Positions 63,389-64,000 of a stretch of DNA of 64,000 nt are shown here, in pieces (position 1 is the first letter of the stretch; every line of letters starts with the position of its first letter). The stretch lies in NCBI GenBank assembly GCA_965223125.1, contig OZ244984.1, positions 2,604,001 to 2,668,000 of the forward strand, written 5' to 3'. The notes under the pieces are model-generated. The model was not told the DNA's origin and made no database searches. It saw only the letters and a list, made by a program, of their open reading frames with translations. The position numbers and the translations under genes were made by a program. The DNA comes from Pacificispira sp965223125 (GTDB lineage Bacteria; Pseudomonadota; Alphaproteobacteria; UBA8366; Aestuariispiraceae).

Positions 63389-64000
63389 ATGGCCGAATTG
63401 GCGGAAGTATCGCTGGACGACAAATACACTCTTGAGGAAGGTCGGGTTTTCTTGACCGGTACCCAGGCGCTGGTCCGCCTGCCACTGATGCAGCGCGCGC
63501 GGGATCAGGCGGCGGGATTGAATACCGGCTGCTTCATATCCGGCTATCGAGGATCGCCGCTCGGCGCGTTCGATCAGCAGCTCTGGCGTGCCCGAAAGTT
63601 CCTTGAGAAAAGCAACATCCATTTCCAGCCCGGTGTGAACGAGGACCTGGCAGCGACCGCCATCTGGGGCACGCAGCAGGTCGGCCTCTATCCGGGTGCC
63701 AATGTCGATGGCGTCTTCTCCATCTGGTACGGCAAGGGGCCGGGTGTCGACCGGTCCGGCGATGTTTTCCGGCATGCCAATCTGGCAGGCACGTCTACCC
63801 ATGGCGGTGTGCTGGCCTTGGCCGGGGACGACCATACCTGCAAATCCTCCACAACCGCGCATCAGACCGAATATGCCTTCATGGACGCGATGATCCCGGT
63901 ATTGCATCCGGCGAATGTTCAGGAATTTCTGGATATGGGCCTGCATGGATGGGCGATGTCGCGTTATGCCGGGGTCTGGGTCGCCTTCAAGACGCTGGCG
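63389..64000 (+). CDS. indolepyruvate:ferredoxin oxidoreductase, 3' end outside the window
   Basis: The first 204 codons of a large thiamine-diphosphate enzyme that oxidatively decarboxylates aryl-pyruvates with ferredoxin or a related acceptor. Visible are GTQALVRLPLMQRARDQ, ISGYRGSPLGAFDQ, NEDLAATAIWGTQQ, WYGKGPGVDRSGDVFRHAN and GDDHTCKSSTTAHQTE, typical of the long (about 1,150-residue) single-chain form in proteobacteria. CAGGGAGAGAGG precedes ATG 63,389. The frame is open to the last base. Its role is probably aromatic amino acid catabolism. Confidence 0.93.
   Translation, partial: MAELAEVSLDDKYTLEEGRVFLTGTQALVRLPLMQRARDQAAGLNTGCFISGYRGSPLGAFDQQLWRARKFLEKSNIHFQPGVNEDLAATAIWGTQQVGLYPGANVDGVFSIWYGKGPGVDRSGDVFRHANLAGTSTHGGVLALAGDDHTCKSSTTAHQTEYAFMDAMIPVLHPANVQEFLDMGLHGWAMSRYAGVWVAFKTLA

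Overview
This window is about 59-60% GC by eye and gene-dense, and reads as a stretch of an alphaproteobacterial chromosome. The basis is the ispH-thrB-rnhA run, the tyrS/anmK divergent pair, the iscR/desulfurase plus sufBCDS-sufT-sufA assembly line, ChoXWV, the riboswitch-led gcvTHP operon and a single-chain indolepyruvate:ferredoxin oxidoreductase at the right edge. A Rhodospirillales-like lineage is my inference, not something the sequence proves.

Bases 1-26,000 are a catabolic/accessory block. It holds an aldo/keto reductase (cut by the window edge), a class III CoA-transferase divergent from an HMG-CoA-lyase-like enzyme, an EthD-like protein, an old-yellow-enzyme family oxidoreductase and a 3-hydroxyisobutyrate-dehydrogenase-like enzyme. 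These are followed by an NMT1/SsuA-type ABC importer with an unusual fused double permease, which runs into a cytochrome P450. An AbrB-type membrane protein faces a bicupin and a fumarylacetoacetase-family hydrolase. An SDR-ferredoxin-ferredoxin reductase-IclR operon lies on the other strand. Three promoters in this block (near 6,560, 12,450 and 17,280) share a nearly identical 29-bp element, two of them with a TTGACA/CATAAT promoter embedded. This ties the importer/P450, the AbrB/bicupin/hydrolase genes and the P450's apparent redox partners into one likely IclR regulon. An AraC-type regulator then faces a GlcF-like Fe-S protein plus a VAO-family flavoprotein. Last comes an operon of a glutamine-synthetase-like ligase and both subunits of a Rieske oxygenase, an arrangement reminiscent of gamma-glutamyl-dependent aniline dioxygenases.

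Bases 26,000-33,300 hold a choline-type ABC transporter (choXWV), an acyltransferase whose ribosome-binding site lies inside a perfect hairpin, leuB, a GFA-family protein and a TauD/TfdA dioxygenase. Bases 33,265-34,920 are a lower-GC scar. They carry a remnant of gcvP, an unknown protein with an RNxxxH (HEPN-like) motif, a frameshifted small ORF, a small unknown protein and a diverged copy of the tauD 3' end.

Bases 34,930-64,000 are mostly core genes: a chemoreceptor; gcvT-gcvH-gcvP behind a tandem glycine riboswitch; a CDGSH protein, lipoprotein and AbrB-family operon; ispH-thrB-rnhA; tyrS and anmK; an alpha/beta hydrolase; cysE. Then comes a 11-kb Fe-S cluster assembly region: iscR, two adjacent group I cysteine desulfurases, ferredoxin, cspA, a phosphoesterase, a second Rrf2 regulator, and sufBCDS-sufT-sufA. 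It contains three desulfurases and two Rrf2 regulators but no IscU, SufU or SufE. A nucleotide-sugar epimerase, dcd and the 5' part of the indolepyruvate oxidoreductase gene complete the window. I saw no tRNA, rRNA, CRISPR array, transposase or integrase.
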